Source of the DNA: Dallia pectoralis
Taxonomy: Eukaryota; Chordata; Actinopteri; Esociformes; Umbridae
NCBI GenBank assembly: GCA_029465975.1
Contig: CM055730.1
Location: 12,265,934 to 12,329,933, forward strand
Direction of reading: 5' to 3'
DNA: 64,000 nucleotides
Part shown: in pieces, positions 1-12,400 of the stretch
How the letters are laid out: every line of letters begins with the position of its first letter
Position numbering within the stretch: position 1 is the first letter of the stretch
Notes under the pieces: generated by a model
What the model saw: only the letters and a program-made list of their open reading frames with translations
What the model was told of the DNA's origin: nothing
Databases searched by the model: none
Program-made: the position numbers and the translations under genes

Positions 1-1904
1 CAGACAGAGAGACAAACACACACCCGCGAGTGAACAACACACCAGACACATACGACCTCACACACCCCTGGTGACACGCCTTTATATCATACGCCTCTAT
101 GTCAATGATTTCCTGTCTTAGCCCCCCGTCTTACCAAGCCAGAGCTGTTTGATATTCTGAGTCTGACTGCAATACTACCGCGTATTTTGTCACGCCGCAA
201 CTGTGAACCGTTTCAGAGATTGAAAAGTCATAATTCACATTAGCCTGACGTTTCTCTCTGTAATATAATTCAGAAATGCGCTGTAGGTTTTATGACAACC
301 TATAGCTTTGGATTGTGCCAGTGGTTATCTGAGAGAAGTGAAGCCTGCTGGGTAACTGGGCATGCTGCGGATGATTCACTCGTTAATCATATTAGTGGCG
401 TGTTCACTGGGAGGGATGCTGGGACGGCGCCATTGCCCTATGACCTTTACATTGGTTTGTTGGTGCTCCGTTAGAGTCTCCTTTGGCAGCAGCCATCGGT
501 TGACTACCCACATACAAGATAACTAGGCTATGGGGGAGGAGGAGGAGGAGGAGGAGGAGGAGGAGGAGGAGGAGGAGGAGGAGGAGGAGGAGGAGGAGGG
601 GGAGGGAGGGGGGAGGGGGAGGGGGAGGGGGAGGGAGGGGGGGGGGGGGAGGGGGGGGGAGGGCTGCTGTTGTCTTCATTGTGGCTTTTGGAGTTGACAA
701 ATACAATGTCACGCCAGATGAGGCTAGGACGGGTGAGAAATGTGGCTCACCGCTCCGTAAGTAATTGGGTGGGTGTGGAGAGCGAGGGCTAATACGGCAC
801 ACTGTCTGCCGGAACAGAGGAGAGAGAGAGAGAGCGAGAGAGAGAGAGACGCAACACAGGATGGGTGGGTGGGTTTGTGGGAGGGAGGTGGCGGCTGGGT
901 GAGGAGAACCAGGGTAATGTGTCTGGAGTAGGTGAGGGAGGGAGAGTGAGGGAGGAACTGAGCGTGGGAGGAAGTAAAAGTGAAATATGTGCAATCCAAC
1001 CCCTGGCCAACAGGTTATATTACAGGAGCACAGCCATGGAGATGAGGAGGGCCAGAAAACAAGGTTTACCTCAGATCATCGGCCAGTCATAAAGACACTT
1101 AGGCCTTGTTATCGTTTAGGAGATCCATTTAAAAATGCATTAGATGGCTGTTTTCTTGGAAATCACTGTGCTCTGTAATGTAATAACAAGGTGATATAAA
1201 TAGAAGCCGTCTTGTTTGGTTTGGATTAAAATATATTTCTGGAGGAATGGTTGTGGCGACCCACAATATGACAACGTGGTTTCACTGAGTCAAATGATGT
1301 ATTCTCACTGGCTAAAATGTACCGGTTAATGGAGACACACGTGGCATATTCATACTCGTTCCACACACTGTCATTAACACATCCGCTTATATTTGGCATG
1401 AATCTGTTTTGTGCACAGCCGAGTTATATGTACATATAGATATATAGATATTTTAGTCTCATTCATTTACCGGTAATAATATTTTCTGTCGTTAAAAATC
1501 CACCCATAAAATGTTCAGTACAAAGCACACAGGGAGACAGTAGAAATATTCCACGGCCGTTTGTCTGAGTTACACAATGTGTAATTAGCAATCAACTCGC
1601 CGGATTTTAATTGCCACCCAGCAAATTGGAATTCATTTGCATTCATTTGTTCTCTGCAGCGAACGTGATCAAACACAGCCGTCATTTTCAATAGTCCCAT
1701 TCAAGGTCTTCCTGTGTTATCTACAAACTGCGGTGCTGCCTATGAACTGTGTCTGCAGCTGTCACGCCATAATGACAATGTTACTCTTTTCCTCTCTTTA
1801 CAACGCATGAAAGAATATTTATTAATATTCCCCCCCCACCACACTGAATAGAAACAGACTTTTACTTTTCCGTGCAGATTAATTAATCGTTTTTCCTTTT
1901 TCAG
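1..1904. other. Intron upstream of first visible eml6 exon
   Basis: I find no exon matching the missing EML6 N-terminus (first HELP motif, initiator Met). The stretch holds a long polypurine tract (532-663), a short GA tract (about 818-849) and otherwise unremarkable AT-rich sequence. The acceptor for the first visible exon is at 1903-1904 after a T-rich tract. Confidence 0.7.
532..663. repeat. (GGA)n/poly-G polypurine tract
   Basis: About 130 bases without a pyrimidine on the + strand: first a GGA/GAG triplet run, then irregular G runs broken by single A. A polypurine mirror tract of this kind can form triplex or G-quadruplex DNA. It lies in the intron upstream of exon 1. Confidence 0.95.
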
Positions 1905-2003
1905 AGATTGGCTTCCGTTGGGCTGGATGCCAAAAATACAGTGTGTGTTTGGAACTGGAAAAAAGGAAAGATTCTGGCCACTGCGACAGGACATTCGGAC
2001 AGG
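1905..2003 (+). CDS. eml6: eml6 exon 1 of window (residues 1-33)
   Basis: Starts after TTTCAG with codon phase 0 and ends in ...GHSDR before donor gtaggc. It encodes RLASVGLDAKNTV and a WD-type VWNW, a blade of the first propeller. The donor runs into a TG tract. Confidence 0.93.
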
Positions 2004-5000
2004 GTAGGCGTGTGTGTGTGTGTGTTTCTGTGTCCGTCTCTGTCTGGAAAAATTACCTGTTGTTATGTGAATAGCGTGTGTGTGCATGCGTGTGTGTGTG
2101 TGTGCGTTCGTGTTAATGGCTTGGCTGTCTTTCAGATCTTCGATATATCCTGGGATCCTTTTCAGCATAACCGGCTGGTGAGCTGTGGGGTGAAACATAT
2201 CAAGGTGAGCTTTATAATGACAACACAATCTGTTGTCTCAGTGCTGTGGTGGGGCTCGAGACAGAACCTCCAAGCCAAGCCCAAACAGAACCTGCAGAGA
2301 GCTGCCAGGGATGGGAGGGACAATTGTGACCCATGTGGTCCCCAGTGTTTTAAACATCTTCTATACGTTGTTAAAACGAAGAGCAGCTAGTGGAGCAACC
2401 TGACGCAACTAAGATATTCCAGCAAATATTCCAGCAGCATAAAACATATTACAGCATAATGACCGACATTCCAGCAGTATAAAAGATATTCCAGGAGAAT
2501 GCATGATATTCCATCTTCATAAAAGATATTCCAGGAGAATGCATGATATTCCATCTTCATAAAAGATATTCCAGGAGAATGCATGATATTCCATCTTCAT
2601 AAAAGATATTCCAGCAGCAGGAGTTAGTGGTGCTGGGGGAACTGGGGCATATTGTGGTAAACGGCTGAGTGTGAAGAGCAGTTGGAGGATGCCAGTTTCA
2701 ATTCAGTCAAATTGCATTAATCTGGTCTGTCATTCCCCTCCCCGGAAGTGCAGTCTTACTGTAACACACAAACTTAGACACACACTTTTGTTTTTCTATC
2801 CCTGATGGGTCCAGAACACCAGTGAAGTCATTTAACATTTCAGGAAACAGTTTGTGCTTGTATTCATGTAACGTGTGGTGATTGTTGGGTACTGCACCGT
2901 CTGGTTTCGGGTGTTCCACTTCCTGGTTTCTAGTTCACAGCTGGGTGTAATGTTGTCATTAGTTCGGGCTATAAAGGTTTTCTAGGAAGTCACCTCGGTG
3001 CTTATCATTGTTTGTTCTAGGTCACGTTGGTTTAGAGGTGAGTGTGAGGTTACACGGTTATACTGTTTTAGTTGTGATTGAGAGGGTTTTGTTTAAAGTC
3101 GCTATATGCGCACCTTTCTTTAATACAGTATTGTGTTTTTTTCGCCGTTACGGTTTGTTTTGTGTTTGGATTGCGCAATAAACCTGATTTGAACGGTTCC
3201 CACGACTCTGCAATGGCTTTCACCGCACTACGCCGCTCCATTCTTGACAGAATGATAAGCCACCCTCGGAGGGGCAAGCTATAGCGCTCCGAGGTATGAA
3301 GCTCACCGTCACCCCACGGAGCAGCAGGAGCAGCGCTACACCTGGCAGGGTGATTGGATGATGAGGAGGCGGTCTACGAGCGAGTGGAGGAGGACTCCCT
3401 GCTATGGGATCCCGTCCTCAGTCGACTAGTCCCCGCAACATCGGACGTCGCAGAAGACGCTGTTCCGGGGCTGCAGCCAGGGCCAGCAAGAGCTACAGGA
3501 CCCATTTCGGCCACCTACCTCTGGGACAGAGAAATCCCCGGAGGGTTTACATCAGCAGCCCCCGGCTGTGATTAGGTGTGGTTGGACTTTCAAGATCTGA
3601 AACCAGAGATGGCCGCAGCTACGCCTGCGCCCGAGATGGCCTCAGCTACGCCTGCGCCCGAGATGGCCTCAGCTACGCCTACTGTCAGCAGGATTAGATG
3701 TGGATTAGATGTGGCTGTATGTGGATGTGGCTAATACTGTCAGGAGCAGCTGGGGTTAGGTGTCTTGCTCATGGACACCTCGACAATTTCCCAGGAGGAA
3801 CCGGGGATCGAACTTTCGAATTGATAGACAACCGACTCAACCCACTGAGCCACTGCCGCCGTGACTTCTATTGAGTGGAGCTTATTGAGGACTATTAGAC
3901 AAGTTTGACGATACTTAGAGGAAGACGTTCAGCTGAGGGAGACGCTGGCAATACCTGAAATGATCATTGACATAAAACTGTAGCGGTGTACTTGGCTGGT
4001 ATATTTGTAATAATAATGTGTAATATCCATAGACTTCAGTGTGATGGGGGCCTGGAGGAATGAGAATTTCCTCTATTAACACAAACCCAATGGGAGGTCT
4101 GTAGCAGACAGACAAGAGCAGCGGGAGGTCTTTAGCAGACAGACAGGCACACCAGGAGGTCCGTAGCAGACAAACAGGAACAGCAGGAGGTGTAATGCAG
4201 ACACAAAGAGTGAGGGGAAATATTTGCTCTTGAAAGAGTTAAATGTTTACAACAGCTCAAACAGAGACATTAATCAATTTACAGATGCGGGCGAAAATAT
4301 ATTTTATTCAGGAATTAAAATCTTATTTCTGTCAAAATGCTCTGAATGCACAGTTCAGGATGTGTGAGCTAGTTCAGCTGGTGAAGTTTGAAGAGGAAAT
4401 CTGAGACTATTGCATCATTATACATCATACTGTTAACCGTCCTGTCATGCAGAATGATTATAGAGTGAGGATGAGGAACGGGATGAAGCACAGGGAAGAG
4501 GAACGGGATGAGGCACAGGGAAGAGGAACGGGATGAGGCACAGGGAAGAGGAACGGGATGAGGAACGGGATGAAGCACAGGGATGAGGCAGAGGGAGGGA
4601 GGAACGGGATGAGGCACAGGAAAGAGGAACGGGATGAGGCACAGGAAAGAGGAACGGGATGAGGAACGGGATGAAGCACAGGGATGAGGCAGAGGGAGGG
4701 AGGAACGGGATGAGGCACAGGAAAGAGGAACGGGATGAGGCACAGGGAAGAGGAACGGGATGAGGCACAGGAAAGAGGAACGAGATGAGGCACAGGGAAG
4801 AGGAACGGGATGAGGCACAGGGAAGAGGAACGGGATGAGGCACAGGGAAGAGGAACGGGATGAGGCACAGGGAAGAGGAACGGGATGAGGCACAGGGAAG
4901 AGGAACGGGATGAGGCACAGGGAAGAGGAACGGGATGAGGCACAGGGAAGAGGAACGGGATGAGGCACAGGGAAGAGGAACGGGATGAGGCACAGGGAAG

Positions 5001-8000
5001 AGGAACGGGATGAGGAACGGGATGAAGCACAGGGATGAGGCAGAGGGAGGGAGGAACGGGATGAGGCACAGGAAAGAGGAACGGGATGAGGCACAGGAAA
5101 GAGGAACGGGATGAGGCACAGGAAAGAGGAACGAGATGAGGCACAGGGAAGAGGAACGGGATGAAGCACAGGGAAGAGGAACGGGATGAGGCACAGGGAT
5201 TACATGCCTATTCTCCATATAACAACCGTTATGGACTCCTTAACTAAACGCTGTATGGTCTGTTAGAAACAAGTTCTATATGAATTATAAATGTTTATTC
5301 AATATACCTGGAGGTGATTAAGCTGGCAGACAAATGAACCGGTAGGATTAAAAGTGTTGCTTCTCCCTAAACACTGTGAGAGCAGTTGAACTCTGACCTC
5401 ATGCTTTCTTCCCTTTATTCCTTGCTGTAGATTCCACCTGACCTGTGTGACGATCTGTTTTTTCCTCCCCGCTGTTCATCTTCAGTTTTGGGCTCTCTGT
5501 GGGAACGCGTTGACTCCTAAACGGGGGATATTTGGAAAAACGGGGGACCTACAGACCATTCTGTGTTTGGCGTCGGCTAAAGATGACGTCACATATTCTG
5601 GGGCATTGAATGGAGATATCTACGTGTGGAAAGGACTGAACCTCGTACGCACAGTGCAGGCCGCTCATGGGGTGAGTGAGGTTCCCCCACTGTAATTAAC
5701 ACTTATTGATTCCCCAGGTTCCATCTGGGCCCAAACACTCATGCCTACATTCTCAGTTTAACTGGCTACATTTCTTTATCTCCGCTCCCTGCCAAACGCT
5801 TACCTAAAACCCTTGTTGTAAATCACCAAAGCCTGTAAAATAATTTTGAATGATGATGTTGCCCCCTTTATGTGTCTCCAATACAGAAATAGACTTTTGA
5901 CCCAGTTTCCATCCGAAATCACATTATTCTAAATAACATTTTCAACGGGTAGCATGATTTTATTTTATCGATCTGCCCATGGCTGAAGTTGACTGTGTTG
6001 TGCGTATGTGTATGTGTTGTGTGTATGTGTTGTGTGTATGTGTATGTGTTGTGTATGTGTTGTGTGTATGTGTTGTGTGTATGTGTTGTGTGTATGTGTT
6101 GTGTTTATGTGTATGTGTATGTGTTGTGTGTATGTGTTGTGTGTATGTGTTGTGTCCCTGTGTTGTGTGTATGTGTTGTGTGCATGTGTTGTGCATTTGT
6201 GTATGTGTTGTGTGTATGTGTTGTGTGCATGTGTTGTGTGTATGTGTTGTGTGTATGTGTTGTGTGTATGTGTTGTGTGCCTGTGTTGTGCGTATGTGTA
6301 TGTGTTGCGTGCATGTGTTGTGCGTATGTGTATGTGTTGTGTGCATGTGTTGTGCATATGTGTATGTGTTGTGTGTATGTGTTGTGTGCATGTGTTGTGC
6401 GTATGTGTATGTGTTGTGTGCCTGTGTTCTGTGCATGTGTTGTGCGTATGTGTATGTGTTGTGTGTATGTGTTGTGTGCATGTGTTGTGCGTATGTGTTG
6501 TGTGCATGTTTTGTGCGTATGTGTATGTGTTGTGTGTATGTGTTGTGTGCATGTGTTGTGCATATGTGTATGTGTTGTGTGCATGTGTTGTGCATATGTG
6601 TTGTGCGTCTGTATGTGTTGTGCGTCTGTGTTGTGTGCATGTGTTGTGCGTATGTGTTGTGTGCATGTTTTGTGCGTATGTGTATGTGTTGTGCGTATGT
6701 GTATGTGTTGTGTGCATGTGTTGTGCATATGTGTATGTGTTGTGTGCATGTGTTGTGCATATGTGTATGTGTTGTGTGCATGTGTTGTGCATATGTGTTG
6801 TGCGTCTGTATGTGTTGTGTGTATGTGTTGTGTGTAGGCTGGGATCTTCAGCATGTATGCCTGTGAGGAGGGCTTCGCCACAGGGGGTCGGGACGGCTGC
6901 GTCAGGCTATGGGATGTGGACTTCAAGCCTATCACCAAGATTGACCTTCGGGAAGCTGAGCAGGGCTATAAAGGTAGGCCTGGTGAACCTGGTTAAACGT
7001 CCAGCTCCCACTACATGATACTATATGTATATATATGTATATATATATTATATGTGTGTTTACTTAACAGGCAATACCACAAGCACATTTGTTCGAATAC
7101 TCAACACTCCAACCGGTAGAGAGAATATGTGATCTGGTTTGGTTTCTGTACTTAATAAGCGATACAGATAATAACATGAATGAGGCCTCCGTGGGGTTTA
7201 ACAGCTGATTGGCTTTAGCTCAGTGGGCTATTAGACATCATGGTCTGGGTGCATCAACAGGCCCCTGGGGGACACCGTAACCACACGTACCCACAGCCTG
7301 TGATCAAACGCTGCACTCTGCGTGTTAGTGCTCGAGTAATTAGGGTAGCTGTGACACAGAGACGGGACACAAGCCACGCCCCTATGAGGGGGTGCGTCTG
7401 AGTTCACTGGGTGTTTATGTATTGGGCTGTCTGTGAAGATCAAAGGTCAAAGTCCATATGATGCGCTGTGGTTAACTAACTAACAGGTGTGCGTGTGTGT
7501 GTGTGTTGATGCATGTTTAAATCAGTGAGAGAGCTCTCTGCCATGGTGTTTTGTTGATTGTCTGTTTTCTGGGAACGGGCACAGAGGACTGAGATATAGT
7601 CAGATCAGACAATATATGCAGGTCATTAAATGGGATCCATCCGAGTCTGTGAGCCATGTGAGTGGAGACAGACAGAGAACTTAGGTTGGTTATTCTACAG
7701 AAGATTGCTAAACGTTCTGCTGTTTGTGGTGGCTGGCCACTGGTTAAAGCTGTGTCTGCAGACAGAACTAGAGCTGTGGTGGAATACTAATATTTGACCT
7801 ATTACAGGAAAGTGGCAATAATAAAGGCTGTGACCTTTCTGGAATTCCCACAGAGACCCGGGACATACTGGGACTAGATTCTGGTCTCTGTCCGTGTTCG
7901 GTAGCCAGGCAATAAATATTAGAACAGGATTTTTGATTGGGCTCAAATAAATATTATAGGTTGATAAGTTGTAATAAGATTTGAACTATGTCAAGACATT

Positions 8001-9443
8001 TGTGACATTTCAGTCCGCAGAAGTGGAATAGGAACCTTTACCTCCTAGTTAAAGGTTCCTTAAGCTGTGGCGACCGTGTTTGTCGATCCTGAAGGGGGCC
8101 CGTAGGCGTAGCAGAACCCCCCGGGAGTTCCTGCACTGTTCCCACTTTCAAGTCGTTGTTCCCGGTGCAAATCCTCAGCCGGTCTCTTCTGATTTTTGTT
8201 TTATGAAGACAGAAGAGAACATGGCATCAGCTTTCCTGTGGTTAGAGGAAGAACTCTGAAACATCGAAATATTTAGCAACGGATCGAGAAGAGGAATGAC
8301 GGGAGAGAGGGAGAGAATGCTGGCTAATCAGCGCGTTTCTCTCAGCTGCCTGCAGTTCGGTGAACTCACAGTGAGTCACTTAACCATGGAGCCATGAGGG
8401 AGGACCCAGCCAGTCAGGAGGAAAGAGGACAGTGAGAGTCATAGGATGTGGACAGGGGGGAGAGGTGGGTCCAGGGGGCATAATGTGGTGAAAATACGGG
8501 TCGAGGGTTTAGAGGATGGAATAGAGGGTATTATAAAAGTGGAGTAAGCGAGAGAGAACAAAGATTGTGACATTATTATCTAGTTGGGGCTGATGAAAAG
8601 AGAAAAGGAGACAAAGTGGTTATCAGAGACCTGGATCGAGGTTCTGGTGAGATTAGTTGAAAACCGTCTTCTAATGAAGACAAAGCACCCTGGCTGTCTA
8701 GTGAGCAGGAAGTGAGGTCAATGGAGGGGGAGAGTGGAAGGAGGAAAAGGGATGGAAGAAATAGACACGGTAATGAGGGAGAATCTCCTCTTCATCAGGG
8801 CCAAACAGTCAAGGGCCTCAGTGGGAACCTTGACTGGGCTTACCAGTGCCAACATGCTGCCTGAGAACAGAAGTTCAACGCAACTTCTCTGGGCACTGTG
8901 GGTTCTCTGGGTTCCGTGGGCACAAGGTGAGAAGGTTACTGCAGCAGTGGAGAGAATGTGTCAAATCTGCTGGGAGAGAAGCAACCACGGTTAGGAAACA
9001 CAATCATCATTGACGATGCTATGAATGTTTCTGTGTAAAAAAACGATTACACATTAGTTACATTATAAACACATTATTAGTTTTTCCCCCCAAGGAGTCC
9101 TAGCTGAATCGTAAAGCCAATTAACTGCCAATTAATTGTTTCAGTGGTGTTTTCTTAACTTATTTGATGAGGTGAATTTTCCTGTTAGGTGAGGTCTTGT
9201 ATTGGCTGCTCTGTTTCTCCCTCTATTACCCTAATAAATACTCCCTAAAGCATTGACAACAATCTAGCGTTTGACTCTAAACCCGAACGTTGTATTATGG
9301 CATTTCTTTCTAACGCTATATGCTAGTGTGAAGTGTGACTAGATTCGACCCAGCTCTTATTTCTTTCAAAATGTGGCATCAAATCCAGTATGTGTGGTGT
9401 AATCTTCTTTTTTTCTCTATATCCCTATTTTCCTCCTCTTCTC

Positions 9444-9499
<56 letters not shown>

Positions 9500-12400
9500 G
9501 GCTGTCTATTCGTAGTGTGTGTTGGAGGGCAGACCGCATTCTGGCGGGGACACAGGACAGTGAGATCTTTGAGGTGATGGTTCGGGAGAGAGACAAACCT
9601 CTGCTTATCATGCAGGGCCATTGTGAGGGAGAACTCTGGGCTTTGGATGTCCACCCCAAGAAACCTTTAGCAGTGACCGGCAGTGACGACCGGTCTGTAC
9701 GGTCAGTACCAACACCAGTACACAGGCAGTGACGACCGGTCTGTACGGTCAGTACCAACACCAGTACACAGGCAGTGACGACCGGTCTGTACGGTCAGTA
9801 CCAACACCAGAACACAGGCAGTGACGACCGGTCTGTACGGTCAGTACCAACACCAGTACACAGGCAGTGACAACCGGTCTGTGTGGTTAGTAGCAAAACC
9901 AGTACACAGGCAGTGACGACCGGTCTGTACAGTCAGTACCGACACCAGTACACAGGCAGTGACGACCGGACTGTACAGTCAGTACCGACACCAGTACACA
10001 GGCAGTGACGACCGGTCTGTACGGTCAGTACCAACACCAGTACACAGGCAGTTTGGACCCAGCGCTTTGTGAGGCAGCAGATCTCAACGCTGAGGCCTCA
10101 ATACAGACTGGGTTCTAGTCCAGACGGTAGCAGCATCAATCGCGAATATGTTATATATGTAATATGTATTTTCTGAATCTGGTCAGGGAAGTGCTGCGGC
10201 TACAACATGGGGAAGCCTGTAACCCCTCCTGCACATACTTATGTAGCTTCAAAACCCCTGCCCATCCTATTTGAATCCAGCACTTCAACCATCTTTATTA
10301 TGTCCACTCAGTAAACCCCGACGAGCAGTACCACTCATCCCGTTTGGTTCGGCGGCTGTCCTCTCGCTGGCAGCCTTTTGTTTGTAACTCTCAGTTGTAA
10401 GCATTTCGTACAGTCACAGTTCTGATCCGTAGTTATCTAATGCTGTCACACTGGCAGCTGGTGGTAGGGACAGTTTATGGATAATGAGGCCACGAGCCTG
10501 CTACAAGTGAGTTGAGATCAGTCCATCCACAACAAACACTACGGCTCCACACCCCCCTGGCTCTACACCCCCCTGGCTCAACTGGAAGAAACCCCTTTCT
10601 GAGGAGCCAGTGTGGAAACCAATTAGGCTATGTATAACTGTATAACAAACCCTGTTTCCATCCTTAGCTTCCATGCAAGTAAAGTCATGTTATAAAAAAT
10701 GGCTGACTGTCTGTGAGATCATATTTTCTCTGACCTTTAGTGAATTAGTGTCTCTTCCAATACATACCCACAGGCGTCTGGGCTCATACAGATTGTATTC
10801 AGCCTCTATATGATCTTTATTGAGTGAGCCAGTTGCAGAATGTCCCTCGGATATATCTGATGTTGAATTCCTCCCTCCGCGTTTCCCGCTCGTGTTTGGG
10901 TCTCATTGATCAGTTTATTTCCCCCATGTTGTGGTCCTTAGCAACCTGCCATCTGTCCCATAGCGACTAATAAGACTGCGCTCACCACACCGAAACACCT
11001 ACAGACTGGTGACTAAACAGGAGCTCTAAACAGCACAAAACTCCTGCTTGTCTCTCATCTGCAAATACAATACTGAAGCAGTAACAATATGTCCAAGTAC
11101 GGTATATATTGATTAATTGTGTCCTATTATCTTTTACAGTATGGTCAACATCCATTGTATATAATTGCATGTCAACTGTGTAGCTCTAGTGTATTCTGCA
11201 CCTATAAGGTATCTAGAACTGGCAGCACCAATGCATTTAGAACGGTTTTGAAGCAAACAGCCATATACATAAACCCTGGGATTATATTATCAAACGCCCT
11301 GTTTATAAACCGCCCATATTGCATAATGAGAAAGGTAGGCCCCTTAAAGTGCTGTGCTCTGACATAACCCAAGGCAGTAATAAGTGGCTACTGGCTAGGG
11401 AGTGACAAACATCATAAAACTATACAGCTACACACATTTAAATATATACAGCTACAGACATTTAAATACACACTGATTAAATGAACCTACAAGTTACAGG
11501 CCACAGTCTATATTATTAAGCAGCTGATAAGACACTTACAGGATGAATACATGGAGAATAATTACATTCAGGATGAATACATGGAGAATAATTACATTCA
11601 GGATGAATACATGGAGAATAATGACATACAGGATGAATACATGGAGAATAATTACATACAGGATGAATACATGGAGAATAATTACATACAGGATGAATAC
11701 ATGGAGAATAATTACATACAGGATGAATACATGGAGAATAATGACATACAGGATGAATACATGGAGAATAATTACATACAGGATGAATACATGGAGAATA
11801 ATTACATACAGGATGAATACATGGAGAATAATTACATACAGAATGAATACATGGAGAATAATTACATACAGGATGAATACATGGAGAATAATTACATACA
11901 GGATGAATACATGGAGAATAATTACATACAGGATGAATACATGGAGAATAATGACATACAGGATGAATACATGGAGAATAATGACATACAGGATGAATAC
12001 ATGGAGAATAATTACATACAGGATGAATACATGGAGAATAATTACATACAGGATGAATACATGGAGTATAATTACATACAGGATGAATACATGGAGAATA
12101 ATTACATACAGGATGAATACATGGAGAATAATTACATACAGGATGAATACATGGAGAATAATTACATACAGGATGAATACATGGAGAATAATGACATACA
12201 GGATGAATACATGGAGAATAATGACATACAGGATGAATACATGGAGAATAATTACATACAGGATGAATACATGGAGTATAATTACATACAGGATGAATAC
12301 ATGGAGAATAATTACATACAGGATGAATACATGGAGAATAATTACATACAGGATGAATACATGGAGAATAATTACATACAGGATGAATACATGGAGAATA

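Noticed and set aside
3354..3575. 73-codon GC-rich frame as a possible exon
   Set aside because: No match to EML6, no suitable splice phase, and it breaks the continuous exon 2-exon 3 join. Retained only as part of a possible retroelement fragment.
5960..7018. Several frames of 270-340 codons over the TG array
   Set aside because: Low-complexity VCV/THT peptides from a dinucleotide-type repeat; one + frame only overlaps the real exon 4 out of frame.
7210..7330. tRNA gene or SINE suggested by TAGCTCAGTGGG
   Set aside because: No B box at the right spacing and no cloverleaf can be drawn.
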